A stretch of DNA of 64,000 bases from Aurantiochytrium sp. KH105 (GCA_003116975.1 BGKB01000015.1:496001-560000); one strand, 5' to 3'. Shown: positions 10,368 through 20,672, numbered from the stretch's first letter. Program-made: numbers and translations. Notes: generated by a model from the sequence alone, not told the origin.

Positions 10368-11450
10368 TCAAGTGGCAGACTCTTGTTCAAGTTCGAGTGC
10401 ATCTGTAGCAAATCCGTACGAAGCGACGCAACCTCGACGCTGAATGCTAAGCCCAGCAGCCGTGCAGGCTAGAGTGGCAGCCTTGCAGAGAATTGCATGA
10501 TCGAGACCATTTGCCGAGACTTGAGCCACTTGGCGTGCCGTCTCGGCCGCAAAAACGCCGGCAAAGCAGTCTCCAGCCCCAGTCGTGTCCACCACACTTT
10601 GCTTGTCGACCTTTTGGCGGGAAGAGACCCATGTAGCTTGCTCATGCGAAACGACGAGGGCACCGTGAGACCCTGCGGTGAGCACGATGGGCACTTTGTC
10701 ATCGAGACTGGAAGCGAGGGACTTGGCGACGTCTTCGAGGTGTGATGCTGTGTCTTTGTTATCTTGTGAATCTCCAGAGGTTGAGACGTTGGTATCGTCG
10801 ACGGCCAGATGGACGCGCAAGGTGGCCTTTGCTTCGGTTTCGTTGACAATCAGAACGGAGCAAGCTTGGAAAACGCTGGGCGATACTTTGGTGCGCGAGG
10901 CTGGTGCAAAGTTCCACAGCGCCAGTTTTCCGTCCGCTGTTGCACGTTTCAGCGCTTCTGACGTGACTTCGATCGGGATTTCATTCTGACAAAGCACAAC
11001 CGCGGCCTGTGTCCAAAGATCGCCATCAAGGGCCTTGAGATCCTTTGGCCCAAAGGCGTAATTTGCTCCGGGATGGACCACAATCGTGTTTTCGCCCTTG
11101 CTGTCTACGGTGATGGCGGCGGAACCCGAACGTACGCCGTCCTCTCGGGTGAGGATAGCTTTTGTGTCGACGCCATTATCGACGAGCGAGCGGACGAGTT
11201 CTTTGCCCTGGGCGTCGCTGCCTACGCAGCCGAGCATGGACACCTTGACAGCGCCGCCGGTTTTGCGCGCAAATAGACCGGCCATGGACGCCTGGTTGCA
11301 GCCCTTGCCACCGACGCCCTCCTCGAAATGCGTCGCGGACACCGTCTCGCCCGGCTCTGGCAGCGCGTCTACATACCTGAAGCTATCCATGTTGAGGCTG
11401 CCGACCACAACCAGGCCGTTTGCCGCTGTCGCTGTTGCTGAAGTCGACAT
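10368..11450 (-). CDS. RBKS: Ribokinase (PfkB-family sugar kinase)
   Basis: Phosphorylates D-ribose to ribose-5-phosphate with ATP, feeding the pentose phosphate and nucleotide pathways. Diagnostic features are GSLNMD at 17-22 (substrate loop), GGKGCNQA at 47-54 (PfkB signature 1) and DTTGAGDCFAG at 288-298 (signature 2, catalytic Asp294). The anion-hole GAGD is intact. At 360 aa it is slightly longer than the usual 305-325, because of a Thr/Asp/Ser-rich insertion at about 215-235. The first 10 residues are a low-complexity Ser/Thr/Ala leader. Cytosolic, single exon. It is divergent from RPF2. Confidence 0.92.
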   Translation of the reverse strand: MSTSATATAANGLVVVGSLNMDSFRYVDALPEPGETVSATHFEEGVGGKGCNQASMAGLFARKTGGAVKVSMLGCVGSDAQGKELVRSLVDNGVDTKAILTREDGVRSGSAAITVDSKGENTIVVHPGANYAFGPKDLKALDGDLWTQAAVVLCQNEIPIEVTSEALKRATADGKLALWNFAPASRTKVSPSVFQACSVLIVNETEAKATLRVHLAVDDTNVSTSGDSQDNKDTASHLEDVAKSLASSLDDKVPIVLTAGSHGALVVSHEQATWVSSRQKVDKQSVVDTTGAGDCFAGVFAAETARQVAQVSANGLDHAILCKAATLACTAAGLSIQRRGCVASYGFATDALELEQESAT

Positions 11451-12004
11451 GGCGAGCGTCCGAAGTTGCCGTTCTACCGTTCCCCACCTCGCCCGCTTGC
11501 TCTGCTGCCTCGCAGTAGAGCCTGCGTCGCGTCGTCCTCAACTTGAAGTTCGCCTTTTGCAGATAGATGTTTTTGTTTTTGCTCGTGCTCGTCTCTCTGA
11601 AGTGCTTCTTTCTGGTCGTCGCAGCACGACTTGACAATGGAAGAGCAGTGAAGAGCAGAGGAGAGAACTCGGGACGTCACCGAGGCTGCTCGTCCGTGCC
11701 CCTTTGGCTGCTCGCGGCCCAGGTCTCTCACAGTCAGCTAGCTCGCCGCGCCAGCAGCCCCGGCAACGTCGTTTGACGGGAAGGCAAGGACCGGCGCAAC
11801 CCCGAACGGCTCAAAATGGGTTGCGGCGGCGGCGGTGGCGGCGAGTGGTGGCTGGCGCTGCGCAGACCAGAACTGCGCGAAGGCGGTGGCGGCGCGGGCG
11901 GCAGCAGGGCCACGGGAGGAGCGAGGGCGAGGGCGAGAGCAAGGAAAGAAAAGGACTCGCGAGAGGCAAGACCAACCGACAGACCGGCCGACGGACAGAC
12001 AAGC
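11451..12004. promoter_or_regulatory. Divergent promoter region, ribokinase / RPF2
   Basis: 554 bp between the two start codons. A (GGC)-type GC-rich stretch at 11815-11860 lies in the RPF2 leader. The RPF2 reading frame is open back to 11816, but that part is compositionally biased (Gly/Arg) and not family-like, so I treat it as 5' UTR. Confidence 0.5.
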
Positions 12005-12970
12005 ATGGGCAAGCCTCTTACGGGAAAGCGCAAGCGCGGCCACGTGCTGCGCAGGCAAAAGGCGCTGGAGCCCAAGGTCCAGGAGCTCGAAAAGAAGTGC
12101 CTCCTGGTCCGCGGGTCCAAGGTGGGGCCGTACGGCCTGGAGCTCTTGCGCGACCTGCGAAGGCTGCGCGGTGCCGACAACACCACTCTTTTTTCGCGAA
12201 AGAATGATGTCTTGCCCTTTGAGGACGAAACGCGCATGGAATTCCTGTGCGGCAAGAACGACTGCGGCGTGTTTGCCCTCGCGACACACTCAAAGAAGCG
12301 GCCTAACAACGTGGTCTTGGGTCGTATCTATGACAATCAAACACTCGACATGGTGGAGATTGGCGTCACCGGCTACCAGTCCTTTGAGGAGGTCTTGAAA
12401 CGCACCAAGCTGGCCAAGGCCATCGGAAGCCAGACCGCGATCATTTTCCAGGGCGATGAATTTGACAAGAATGAAGACATGCAGACGCTGCGTAGCATTT
12501 TGCTCGATGTCTTCCGGGAACGTCAGGTCCAGCAAGTGGATCTGACCACCATTGATCACATTGTCTGCTGCAGCGCCGTTGATGGCAAGGTTTACGTGCG
12601 CAACTACGTGGTGGCCTACGCGCCCGATGGAAAGAAGAAGCAGTCCAAGGATGGCAGCGCTGAGCCGGCGAAGCGCGTCGGTGTCGTCGATGTCATGGGC
12701 CAAAAGATTCCCAATGTGCAGCTCATCGACATGGGCCCAAACTTTAATTTCGTTTTGCGCCGGACGCGCCTGCCCAGCACGCAGCTCGCAAAGCTTGCGT
12801 TGCGTCAGCCCAAGGTCTCGCGCGGTCCCAAGAAGGTCAAGAACGTTACGCACGATGCTCTCGAGGGCAAGGTTGGTCGCGTGCACATGAAGCGCCAGGA
12901 TACCAACAAGCTTGTCACTCGCAGCCGCTTCAAGAAAGCGCTCTCGCGTGGCGGCCAAAAGGACGAATAG
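12005..12970 (+). CDS. RPF2: Ribosome production factor 2 (Brix domain)
   Basis: Nucleolar 60S assembly factor. With Rrs1 it recruits the 5S RNP (uL18, uL5, 5S rRNA) to pre-60S particles. The Brix domain runs from about residue 30 to 240. Family hallmarks are LFSRKNDVLPFED, FALATHSKKRPNN, DMGPNFNFVLRRT and the C-terminal GRVHMKRQDTNKLVTR. I chose the ATG at 12005 (MGKPLTGKRKRG, 321 aa) rather than an in-frame ATG at 11816. The family N-terminus is short and basic, and the extra 63 codons look like GC-rich leader. Confidence 0.93.
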   Translation: MGKPLTGKRKRGHVLRRQKALEPKVQELEKKCLLVRGSKVGPYGLELLRDLRRLRGADNTTLFSRKNDVLPFEDETRMEFLCGKNDCGVFALATHSKKRPNNVVLGRIYDNQTLDMVEIGVTGYQSFEEVLKRTKLAKAIGSQTAIIFQGDEFDKNEDMQTLRSILLDVFRERQVQQVDLTTIDHIVCCSAVDGKVYVRNYVVAYAPDGKKKQSKDGSAEPAKRVGVVDVMGQKIPNVQLIDMGPNFNFVLRRTRLPSTQLAKLALRQPKVSRGPKKVKNVTHDALEGKVGRVHMKRQDTNKLVTRSRFKKALSRGGQKDE

Positions 12971-14043
12971 ACGCGTTCTCGTGTAACTGGATTCATAGAT
13001 GTCTACCTTTCAACGCTTGCAAAAGGAATAATTGCTTGCAATGCTGCGCTTCCATGGACGGCCCCATTTGCCTCTCCTCGTACCGCTGTTTCGACAATAG
13101 TAAAAGACGTATAAATTCACCTTGTCGCAAGAAAGCGATATTTTTCTTTTGTCCAGAGGACTGTTTGAGCAAGGGAAAGCGCTTGAGCACTTCACTTCCC
13201 CATTGCATCGGGGATCTGTATTTTTTACTGGAAGAGATACAAGTGTCGCGAATTTACCTTCGGAGTAAGGGCCTGCACATGCTGGGAATTGTCAAGAGTT
13301 CTTGAAATGCAGGCACTTTATCTGTCAGACGAACGGTCGTCGGACGTCATCCCAGAGGCCTTGCAAAGTGTTCTTAAAAAATAGTAGACTTGAGACCTCT
13401 TGTTCACGAGGCACGAACACATGTTCTCGGTCAACGTCTGTCCTCCTGTTCGCGAAAGCGCTGCAACATGAGTACGATTGTGAGTGGCGCGCTTACGCGC
13501 ACCACTGTTCGTGGCTGCAAAAGGTTTTGGAAAAAAAAAAAGTTCGTAAACATGAGCGCAGGTAGGTTTCAGGGCTCATAATGCTCCCACGCGTAGTCAA
13601 GGAGCTCACACCCCTTTCTCTCTTCTCCGATAATGACAACATGAGCGCAGGTAGGTTTCAGGGCTCATAATGCTCCCACGCGTAGTCAAGGAGCTCACAC
13701 CCCTTTCTCTCTTCTCCGATAATGACAACATGAGCGCAGGTAGGTTTCAGGGCTCACAATGCTCCCACGCGTAGTCAAGGAGCTCACACCCCTTTCTCTC
13801 TTCTCTGATAATGACAAGGTGTCTTGATTATTTCTACTTTCGACTTGCGTGAGAGCACATTGGGCAAGGCAAGATAACCCGGACAAGAACTTGGTCAACA
13901 TTTTAGTTCTGTGCGCTCATAACAAGCTCATTGCGCAAAGATAAAAAGCATTGAAGAAGTGAAAGGCAGAGATGAAGCAGAAACAAAGAGAAATGAAGGC
14001 GCGTCAGAATATAGGTTTCTCCTAGGCGAACAAAGAATAGGAG
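12971..14043. other. Intergenic region containing an 89-bp triplicated repeat
   Basis: Over 1 kb between the 3' ends of RPF2 (+) and eL38 (-). Apart from the 89-bp tandem repeat, I see only short ORFs without family features. Confidence 0.6.
13551..13817. repeat. 89-bp minisatellite, three tandem copies
   Basis: Copies begin catgagcgcaggtaggtttc at 13551, 13640 and 13729, an exact 89-bp period. Copies 1 and 2 appear identical. Copy 3 has ctcacaatg for ctcataatg and ctctgataat for ctccgataat. Each unit carries a cag/gtaggt string resembling a 5' splice site and a pyrimidine-rich cccctttctctcttct block. Confidence 0.93.
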
Positions 14044-14743
14044 TTACTTCTTGATCTCCTCGCGCTTAAGGCCAGGAGGAAGCGACTGCGTGAGCTTGTC
14101 AGCCTTCTCGCGGTCTGGGACGACCAGAGTGTAGAGGTACCTCGAGCAGCGGATCTTGAACTTGGTCTTGTTCTTCTTGTCCTTCTTGATGGTCACCTTC
14201 TTGGCATCCGCCCTCCGTGCCGTCTGCAGGAAGTCACGGATGTCCTTGATCTCCTTGGGCTGTGAACGTTCGTCATGGTAAGAAAACGCAAGAGCAAGAG
14301 CAAGAGCGAAAAGGGTAAGCAATGCGCGGTTTCGTTGCGACTCAGGTCAGTTATCCGTTCCTCCAATCGTTTACGCCTTTGCGCACATCAAAATCGCCAA
14401 CACCAACACCATCACCATCAACACCACCACCGCCAACACCACCCTCGCCGTCGAGGAACTATGGAGACCACTCTTGCAGATCATCAACCAGCCAGAGGTC
14501 TCCTCTCTACTACACAGCCGCGCAGACGTCTTCGTCTGCACGTCCGGACAGCACAGCACAGCTCGTCTGTGGCCAAGGGCCACTCGTGGCCAGCCGCATC
14601 GCGAGTCCCCGACATCCCGCGCCGATGCCACGCCTCCTCAGGCGCAGGCGGCGTAGCTGCTCCGCGGCAAGGTGGCGGCGCCCGTCCGTCTGCGCAGGGC
14701 GCCCAGCCGCGCCTGCCGCGGCCCGTCTCCGCGCACGTACCAT
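14044..14743 (-). CDS. RPL38: 60S ribosomal protein eL38, spliced; first coding exon is the ATG alone
   Basis: Cytosolic large-subunit protein. Exon 2 (14044-14259) encodes 71 residues starting [16 protein letters not shown] and containing [16 protein letters not shown] and LKQSLPPGL-like [14 protein letters not shown], an end-to-end match to eL38. No ATG precedes PKEI in a sensible context, and the sequence just upstream is an acceptor (gttcacag). Upstream, at 14743, gccaccATG is immediately followed by gtacgt, a perfect donor. Splicing out 14260-14740 (481 bp, phase 0) yields MPKEIKD..., 72 aa, the standard eL38 start and length. The alternative in-frame ATG at 14322 would add an implausible hydrophobic leader. 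Confidence 0.93.
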
Positions 14744-15438
14744 GGTGGCGAGCGCGAGTTTCTGCGCGTCTTCTGCTCAGTATTCTTGTCTGTCTGCCTC
14801 GCGCTCCTGCCTCTCGCCTCTTGTTTCCCGCCGCCGCCCCGCTCGTTTCGGGGGTCTGCAAGGGCACCCAATTGCGTCCATCCGTGGCTCCCTGGATCGG
14901 CGCGCAGATGCGCCGGACTTTGCGCCACCCTAACCGCGAGAAGGACCGGGACGGACGCCGTACGCGGACGGCGCACACCGGGGTCAGTAGGGAGTGCGCG
15001 CGCGCACACCTTTTACTTTGGTCATGGTGTGCGACGGGCCTGTGGGATGATGGGTTGCCCGAGCCTTTCACACTGCCTCGGCGGAGGAGGAGAAAGTGTA
15101 GGCAAGGAGGATCGCGCTGTATTCGCTTCGACGGCATGAGCTTTCAGCCAAGCGACGCAAGCCTTACTGCACGGATAGTAAAAGGGCAAGTCATTCTGCG
15201 GGAAATCAAATGCAAAAAGAAACGAGAAAGATGACCATTCTGCTTTGCTTGTTTTCGTGTGAAAAGCAATAAAAAAACTAGCGAGAAGGAACATTGCTCA
15301 TTTGATCGCTTTCATGTATGAAAAGGTGCTATCTCCTTTACTGTTGGTTTGATGTGGGTTTACTTTGCGACGAAGACCCATCCACCAAGAAAAGTGAGAA
15401 AAAAAAATGACGACCAAGGGTAGTTTAGTAGGCATACT
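14744..15438. other. Intergenic, eL38 promoter side
   Basis: Lies upstream of eL38 and downstream of the SANT gene, both on the complement. GC-rich near eL38. No supported gene; the overlapping ORFs on the plus strand lack family features. Confidence 0.5.
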
Positions 15439-16436
15439 CTACTCGTCATGGTACGAACGCTTCCAAACCTTGTAACTGTCGGTTTTCTTCCAGACATAGT
15501 AGAAATCAATGACCTCGCAAGTGGTCTTGGAGCGAATCATCTTCTGAATGGCGTGAAAGTTCTTTCCATAGGCGCAAATGCCCGCCTCAAAAATAGCAAT
15601 CTCTCGTGGAGCCCACTGCTCCTCAACGGAGGGTCTGTACAAGGGGCTCACGAGTCGTCCAAGAGAATTGTGATGCTGAATTCCGGAAAGACGCACATCG
15701 AGCGAACGGCCGCGACCGCTCGAGCTGGACTTGCCACGATAACGGGAGGATGTCAGCAAGGTTGAGGTTCTGAGCTTGAGTGACGGTCCGTTGATATCTA
15801 CGGGTTGGGCCGGAAACTTTTGCTTGTGAATAAGGCCAAGGGTTTCACCAAGGTCTGCCTGAGGATCGTTTGGCTCTTCGCGCGACTTCACGCCGGTAAA
15901 GAGGGTCGGCGAGCACGGTCTCGTCATTCGCCGCATGGTGATGCCGTCGCCGCGCCTTCGTTTCGCTTGTGTGCCGCCTACTGGCCCTGCGGATTGCTGC
16001 GGAATTGTACTGCTAGAAGTTTCGTAAACTAGCTGTATGTGCGGTCAGTCTTCATCTCCGTGGAAAAGAAGTATTCTTGTAGATACAGTTCTACGTCATC
16101 ATAATGCTGTCGCTCACTTACGTCACGGAGGGAAAGAACGTCTGAGCGCTCTTGCGATCCCTCGGGAATCTTGAGGAGTGGGTCAAGCGCCAGTCTTTGT
16201 ACAAAGTCCATGCTCCGATCCACGGTCTGCCGCTTACGCTTGTTTTCGCCTGCGTCGGACGCGCGTTGCCACTGTTAGTCATTCCTTCATGATCATATGA
16301 ACAAATGCATGTCTTGGCCAACAGGTCAAGGGGGCGGCGTTCAACGCGTCCCTGATGCTATGAGCGCGATACCTCTCTCGTCTGCGTCGCACAGGCTCGA
16401 CGAAAAAGAAAGAAACGTACGCGCTGCGTCCGCCAT
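15439..16436 (-). CDS. SANT-domain protein (MIER/MTA/RCOR-like), three exons
   Basis: Coding exons: 16421-16436, 16122-16249 and 15439-15996 on the complement. Introns are 16250-16420 (171 bp, gtacgt...gacgcag) and 15997-16121 (125 bp, gtaagt...ttccgcag). Splicing gives 233 aa beginning MADAARENKRKRQTVDRSM. The C-terminal 60 residues are a SANT domain: WAPREIAIFEAGICAYGKNF, then a KTTCEVIDFYYVWKKT helix. This is the version found in MIER, MTA and RCOR co-repressors, which bridge histone deacetylases and chromatin. I do not see a clear ELM2 domain upstream; the middle is basic and Ser-rich. Nuclear role inferred. It is divergent from HemK. The last acceptor was chosen because it keeps phase 0 and an open frame. 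Confidence 0.75.
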
Positions 16437-17618
16437 GGCTGGCTGTTTTGGCGGCTAGCCCACGATTTTCTCTCTCTCTCTCTCTCTCTCCGAGACGTAG
16501 CTCGTCGAAGCTCGGGCGGCCGACCAGCGCGTGCTGCCGCTTCGCGCCGCCGCCCGCTATGACCAGCAGCGCACCGCCCCCCCCGCGCGCGCTATGCGGC
16601 GCTCACGCGTCGCCCGACCTTTGCCAAGCGAACCTAATCTATCTCTCTGCTTTTATGACGAGCGTGCGAGCGTGCGCTACTACGACGACGGACTTGGCCA
16701 TGGCGGGCGACCCCGACGGATAGATAGATGGATAGATGGCAGCAGGCTACCACGTCCACCTCGTCGTTGACCCGGACTTGCCTTTGGCGACACGGACGAC
16801 AAGGCCGACGACGACGATGATGACGACGAGTCCAGCTGGGAACGATGAGCAAAAGCATTCTTTTCGTTGATGTCTCGCTGTCGTCATACAGCTCGACGTC
16901 ACATGTTGTTTAGGCCTACTAGCAAGAGAGCGACATCACGTTTTCACTCGCGATGGGCGCTCGACGGACGAGCTCGACGAAGTCCTCCTGCTCATCTCCA
17001 TCTCCGCTATCGACGGCGGCATCGTCATCATGCGTTCACGATATCCTCCCCAATCGCGAGCGCTGTTCTTCTGCGTGTCTGTGCCATACCATGCGAGGAA
17101 AGGCGGTGCGGTGCTCGTGAAACATGCATGATCTCCGGCACCATCTCGGCACGATCAGCTGCAGCACGATGCCAACCAAATCCTGTGCCGAATGCCAGCC
17201 AATGCGGCCAATGCACGATTTGCCAAATCCCTTCATTGCCCAGTGCCACGATGGCCACTGCCACGGTGCGAGTGCCACGGTGCAGACCCGATCGTGATAT
17301 CTCCACACGTGCAATCCCAGCCTGGAAAACGAAGGCGAGACGCGAGGAAATGCCGTGCCCGAGGAAAATGAAACACGGCGGCCGCCTGCCACAGGTATAG
17401 TAAGTCGGGGAATCCAGGAAGAAGAAGAGGAAGAAGAGCGCGCGTGAAAGAGGAAATCGATCGACAGCCAACTCACGTCCCGGCTGCGGCTCCTCGCATG
17501 GTGGTAGTAGCCTGCTATCATTTTCTTTTTTCTCAGTGAGGAGAGAGCCTCGGGGCGGCAAAACGGCATTGGGGAGAAGAGGAGCGGAGAGACGCGGCGG
17601 CCCGAGGGTCGGGCGGAC
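16437..17618. promoter_or_regulatory. Divergent intergenic region, SANT / HemK
   Basis: About 1.2 kb with no supported gene. Contains (CT)n at 16470-16490, a gatagatggatagatgg tract near 16725-16740, and a stretch at about 17160-17280 rich in imperfect tgccacggtg / tgccaa words. Long ORFs on the minus strand here are shadows of the HemK coding frame. Confidence 0.5.
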
Positions 17619-18527
17619 ATGGCGGGCGCGTGGCGAGAACTGGCGGCGCGGCTGCACAAGCCGCTGTCGCGCGAGCTGCGCGGGCGCGTGGGCGGGGCGC
17701 GGGCGTGGGAGGAGGCGCGGCTGCTGGCCGAGTACCTGGGCGAGCAGGGCGGCGCCGACGAGGCCCGGGTGGCCGAGGTCCTGCGGCGCAGGATAGACCT
17801 CGACGAGCCCGTCGCCTACATCACCGGCAAGGCGTACTTTTGGACGCTCGAGCTCGAGGTGAGCCCCGACGTCCTCATCCCGCGGCCCTGCTCGGAGATC
17901 CTCGTGGAGACCGCCGTGGGCCACCTGCGCAAGGCCGACGAGCCGACTGCCAATGCCGACACAGAAGCGTCCCAAATCATCGACCTCGGCACCGGGACCG
18001 GCTGCCTCTTGCTCGCGGCCCTGAGCGAATGCCAGGCGGCACGCGGCCTCGGCGTCGACCTCTCGCCGGCCGCCATCCGCATCGCCGCGCGCAATGCCGA
18101 GAGAGCGGGCCTCCAGGATCGGGTCGCCCTCGCGAACCTTGACTTTACCTCCCCAACGCTGGCCGCCGATCTCGCGGCGCGCATGCCGCTGCCGGGCCAG
18201 CCGGCGCGCGTGCTCATGAGCAACCCCCCGTATATCACTACGGGGGAGATGCTTGACCTCGACCCCTCCGTGCGGGACCACGAGCCGCACCTGGCCCTCG
18301 AGGGTGGCGCGGACGGACTGGCTTGCTATCGTGCGATTGCCGACCAAATTCCAAGCCTATTGGACGCCGGAGTTCTCGAAAAGGGAAGCGCGATTGTTCT
18401 CGAGGCCGGATCGACGCAGGCATTGCGGATCGCGGCGCTCATCTGCGAAAAGTCGCCTTCTAGCACAGTCGAGGTACGTCGTGACCTCTCCGGTATCGAT
18501 CGCTGCGTAAAGGTCACCCTCGCCTAG
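17619..18527 (+). CDS. HEMK1: HemK/PrmC-type release-factor glutamine N5-methyltransferase
   Basis: Methylates the glutamine of the GGQ motif in class I peptide-chain release factors, using S-adenosylmethionine. The SAM motif DLGTGTGCL is at 122-130, the catalytic NPPY at 202-205, and the upstream IPRPCSE at 87-93 corresponds to the family's IPRPETE. The N-terminal helical release-factor-binding domain (1-75) is present. 302 aa fits bacterial PrmC and mitochondrial HEMK1. The N-terminus (AWRELAARLHKPLSRELRGR) is basic and could target mitochondria or a plastid remnant, but this is not certain. The first part is unusually GC-rich compared with the rest of the gene. Confidence 0.9.
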   Translation: MAGAWRELAARLHKPLSRELRGRVGGARAWEEARLLAEYLGEQGGADEARVAEVLRRRIDLDEPVAYITGKAYFWTLELEVSPDVLIPRPCSEILVETAVGHLRKADEPTANADTEASQIIDLGTGTGCLLLAALSECQAARGLGVDLSPAAIRIAARNAERAGLQDRVALANLDFTSPTLAADLAARMPLPGQPARVLMSNPPYITTGEMLDLDPSVRDHEPHLALEGGADGLACYRAIADQIPSLLDAGVLEKGSAIVLEAGSTQALRIAALICEKSPSSTVEVRRDLSGIDRCVKVTLA

Positions 18528-18921
18528 AAGGGAACGCTGTTCCCAATCCTATTCTGTCCCGATTCCATCTCGTCCCAGTTCCGTCCATTTCCTTCCCGCA
18601 TGATACGACATGATTATGGTGCAAGCTCACCGACCTGCAATGCCATGTTATGAGGGGATTTGTAGCATCCACGTAAGTAACAAACAATGATGATGTTGAT
18701 TTTGATGATCTACAACCTCGACGGAGCAACATTATTTCAATACTCAAACCATTGAGCCGCCCGGCCACCCACTCAGTTCTTGTTCCAAGCCGTTTCTCTT
18801 CAATGGGTTTATCGAGAGACTCACGCAAACTGATCATAACCCGTTTCAATTCAAAATTATGAAGAAAAGGGTCGATTGGCAGCTAGCTTTGCCATTCGAT
18901 GATCGATTGCAGACCTGCCCG
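18528..18921. other. Convergent intergenic, no gene seen
   Basis: 394 bp between the 3' ends of HemK (+) and the acidic coiled-coil gene (-). AT-richer than its surroundings, with attccgtcc/ttccatctcg-like short repeats at 18540-18590. Probably the terminator/3' UTR space for both genes. Confidence 0.5.
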
Positions 18922-20214
18922 TCACCTCCTCTGGGAGCTCGGCTGGAGACGCGCAAGGTAGGCCGATGCGGCATCAGCTTCCTTTTTGGAAGCCTCTCGA
19001 TGAGCAAGCTCTGCGCGCTTGGCACTTACGAGTCGTTCGGCGCGAATGCGTTGCTTTTGCATCCAGGCAAGCTTCTCTCGCAAGTCCTGAAGCTCCCTTG
19101 TGAGGGCACGAGAAAACCGAGAATGACTTGCAAACTCGTGCGCCAGAGTATTGTACACGGCAAATTCGCTTCGGATTTCGGCGAGGAAGCGGTCCAGGAA
19201 AACGGCATACTCGGGTCGTCCGCGCTGCTCGAGCTCCTCAGCATATTCGTCCACAAGCACGCTTGCAAGGTTGTGCACAATGTCCAGGCACGTCAGCCGC
19301 TCCTTGACAGGCTTGAGTACGGCTCGCTCCTCTCGTCGATCGTCTCCTTCATTTTCTTGACCTTCTTCTTGCCGTTTCTGCTTTTTCTTCCTCTCTACAT
19401 TGTCGTCCGAGTCAGACTCGGACCCCGAGGTCGTCGCGTTAGCGCTAGTTGAGGCACGCTTGCCACTACGTTGGGCTTCTCTACTTTGGCCCCTTTTTCT
19501 CTCAAGATTATTCGCCCCACTGGCTTCGCTGCTGTTGTGACTCGAGTCGTCATCGTCGTCCTTGTTGATATGCTCGCGTCGCAGAAACCGTCTGGACAAT
19601 GGTGGTGAAGATGACGACGTAGAGATGGCGTTCGCGGAAGAGACTTCGATCGCTCGCAAGGTTGAGCTAGCTGCTGGTCTCGGCCTCTTTCCGCTTCTTG
19701 CAGGCTCGCCGCGACCCGCTGTCAACACGGGTGATGATCGTCGAACCCTTTGGGCGGCAGGACGGCCCCATGTCTCAGCGTCTGGACCTGGTGAGGCATT
19801 CTTGACCTCTTTGGTCGGCGCATCGTCATCGCTCTCGCTAGCGATGTCCTCGTCTTGCTCGTCTTGCTCCTCGTCGTCGCGAAAGAAATCATCATGGACA
19901 TCATCGTCGTCGTCGTCATCGTCGTTGTCGCGGTCTTGCATGTCATCGTCATCATTATCAAAAACAATATTATCGCGAGAACTTTTCACGGCACTCTCTG
20001 CAAGCGAGACGTCAAGGTCGTCCTCGATCTCACCTTGCAGTGTGCGCGGCTTGGCGCGTCGTCGCTCGCGGCCAGGGCGAGCGCGACGTCTCACATTTGA
20101 AGTCGCATCGCGTCTGCGCGGGACCAGTTCTTGCACAAAGGTTTGGCCACGAGGCGTCGCCTCCGGGCCGTCTGCCTTGCCTGCGCCCGTCTCGCCCGTG
20201 TCGCGCCCCGACAT
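18922..20214 (-). CDS. Acidic low-complexity protein with C-terminal coiled coil, unknown function
   Basis: 430 aa. The N-terminal half is basic, then strongly acidic, with Asp runs at about 87-117 and further Asp/Glu/Ser blocks. Basic KKKQKR-type signals occur in the middle (about 285). The last ~130 residues are predicted helical: TCLDIVHNLASVLVDEYAEEL, then a segment through REKLAWMQKQRIRAERLV that has clear heptad character. The composition (acidic patches, nuclear-type basic clusters, terminal coiled coil) resembles chromatin or kinetochore linker proteins. I cannot assign a family and do not claim one. Single exon. The Asp runs come from a (GAC/GAT)n tract. Confidence 0.65.
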   Translation of the reverse strand: MSGRDTGETGAGKADGPEATPRGQTFVQELVPRRRDATSNVRRRARPGRERRRAKPRTLQGEIEDDLDVSLAESAVKSSRDNIVFDNDDDDMQDRDNDDDDDDDDVHDDFFRDDEEQDEQDEDIASESDDDAPTKEVKNASPGPDAETWGRPAAQRVRRSSPVLTAGRGEPARSGKRPRPAASSTLRAIEVSSANAISTSSSSPPLSRRFLRREHINKDDDDDSSHNSSEASGANNLERKRGQSREAQRSGKRASTSANATTSGSESDSDDNVERKKKQKRQEEGQENEGDDRREERAVLKPVKERLTCLDIVHNLASVLVDEYAEELEQRGRPEYAVFLDRFLAEIRSEFAVYNTLAHEFASHSRFSRALTRELQDLREKLAWMQKQRIRAERLVSAKRAELAHREASKKEADAASAYLARLQPSSQRR

Positions 20215-20380
20215 CGCTCTCCCTTTTCAGCCGCCCTTCGATTTGTTTGCGCCGCGCCAAACCGTCAGCCAGAAAGACAGACAGGTTTGGCTCGGTCGTT
20301 GGAAATTTCAATTTCTTCTCTTTTTTGGTTTGGTCGTAAAAACGGGTCACAGCTCACATTCATGACGTCTGGCTCCGAGC

Positions 20381-20453
<73 letters not shown>

Positions 20454-20672
20454 GAAGCAAGCAAGCAAGCATGCAAACAAGCACAGTCATTGCGAGCTGG
20501 AAGAGCGCAGAAATCGAAGGAATAGGAACACGAACGAAGGCTCAACACGAAATGAGATGAACGATTTGTCTGATGTCCAGATGACCTCATTTCTGCGGTG
20601 TCAAAACAGAAGATTTCATCAAGGCTCAATACTGACTTCGCAAACGTCAAACGTTCTTTTATGTGTGACTGC
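20215..20672. other. Intergenic with (GCAA)n
   Basis: Between two complement-strand genes. It contains the GCAA tetranucleotide array and otherwise nothing recognisable. Likely promoter of the acidic protein and 3' end of the FAIM-like gene. Confidence 0.5.
20381..20470. repeat. (GCAA)n tetranucleotide microsatellite, about 22 units
   Basis: Continuous gcaa units over about 90 bp with one visible interruption (aaggaagcaa near 20450). All frames are open through it, which creates spurious ORFs on both strands. Confidence 0.95.

Noticed and set aside
13551-13817. CRISPR array
   Set aside because: Three contiguous identical 89-bp units without variable spacers in a eukaryotic genome; it is a minisatellite.
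14275-15234. 319-aa plus-strand ORF around the eL38 start
   Set aside because: Covers the eL38 intron antisense; starts with repeat-like Lys/Ser/His and lacks domains.
17028-18347. 439-aa ORF on the complement over HemK
   Set aside because: Antisense to the HemK coding frame with no family features; a GC-driven shadow.
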